Of a DNA stretch of 6,768 nucleotides, positions 6,612-6,768 are shown piece by piece. The stretch spans positions 1 through 6,768 of the forward strand of contig JAEXBC010000416.1 in NCBI GenBank assembly GCA_023457875.1, in the 5' to 3' direction. The position numbers were made by a program, and so were the translations under genes. Source of the stretch: Bacillota bacterium. GTDB taxonomy: Bacteria; Bacillota; Clostridia; Lachnospirales; Cellulosilyticaceae. Below the pieces are notes generated by a model that made no database searches, had not been told where the DNA came from, and saw only the letters and a program-made list of their open reading frames with translations. Positions within the stretch are counted from its first letter, which is position 1; each line of letters begins with the position of its first letter.

Positions 6612-6659
6612 AAAGCTGCTTATAGCTAACATATTACGTTAACTATAGGTAGCTTTTTT
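6612..6659 (+). terminator. Intrinsic terminator of secA
   Basis: A 19-bp stem (6612-6630 with 6638-6656) has two G-U pairs and one C-A mismatch, a 7-nt loop and a T run at 6654-6659. It starts 17 bp after the secA stop. The right arm and tail share an identical 14-mer, GTAGCTTTTTTGTT, with the terminator at 337-430. Confidence 0.93.
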
Positions 6660-6768
6660 GTTTGTTAAAAAATGGCGCAATGTCCCGAAAAAACGACGAA
6701 ATATCTATTTTGGTATAGGAATTTGTCATTTATTGATACAATCTTATGTAAAATAAAAAAATGTAAAA
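6660..6768. other. AT-rich downstream region, no gene seen
   Basis: No frame with a ribosome binding site is present. An extended -10-like TGATACAAT (6734-6742) and a TTGTCA (6723-6728) are visible but are not correctly spaced with each other, so they only hint at a promoter for the next gene, possibly outside the window. Confidence 0.4.

Noticed and set aside
6694..6700. CGACGAA as a Spo0A box
   Set aside because: It matches 6 of 7 positions of TGnCGAA but is a single site in AT-rich DNA with no clear promoter beside it; chance is the simpler explanation.

Overview
The window is AT-rich, densely coded and entirely plus-strand. It looks like chromosomal DNA of an anaerobic Clostridia-type Firmicute, most likely Lachnospiraceae or a close relative. 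The grounds are strong AGGAGG-type ribosome binding sites, a long-form (two-domain) ribosome hibernation factor next to secA, a SecA with an extra segment that I recall from Lachnospiraceae, a DUF5662-type protein, and U-tract hairpin terminators. The genus assignment is inference only.

Layout: (1) Positions 1-321 are the 3' end of a GlnQ/HisP-type amino-acid ABC transporter ATPase. It is followed by a long nested hairpin with a U tract that closes that operon. (2) Positions 322-610 (289 bp) hold no gene. They carry that terminator, a candidate sigma-A promoter and a large palindrome overlapping the promoter. (3) Positions 611-2507 are a tight three-gene operon: a short YtrA-type GntR repressor, a YtrB/PmtA-like ABC ATPase and a six-segment ABC-2 type permease. 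The first two genes are 2 bp apart and the last two share an ATGA overlap. The architecture resembles the regulator-ATPase-permease part of the ytr and pmt operons, which respond to cell-envelope agents or export peptides; the substrate here is unknown. (4) Positions 2571-3095 encode a DUF5662-like histidine-rich protein of unknown function. (5) Positions 3096-3255 contain a tandem 11-bp repeat with three CATATG cores, then a sequence that fits the sigma-H promoter consensus in front of hpf. (6) Positions 3256-3798 are hpf, with its own terminator. (7) Positions 4016-6595 are secA. It has its own extended -10 promoter and very probably a TTG start, 36 bp inside the longest possible frame. A strong terminator follows, then about 110 bp of AT-rich sequence with no recognisable gene.

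Together the window holds an envelope-stress or export module, a stationary-phase ribosome dimerising factor, and the housekeeping Sec motor. I see no phage, insertion sequence, CRISPR, tRNA or rRNA. I found no overtly new system. The points most worth a second look are the sigma-H-like promoter of hpf, the palindrome overlapping the GntR operon promoter, the phased CATATG cluster, the minimal one-ATPase/one-permease exporter, and the uncharacterised DUF5662 protein.
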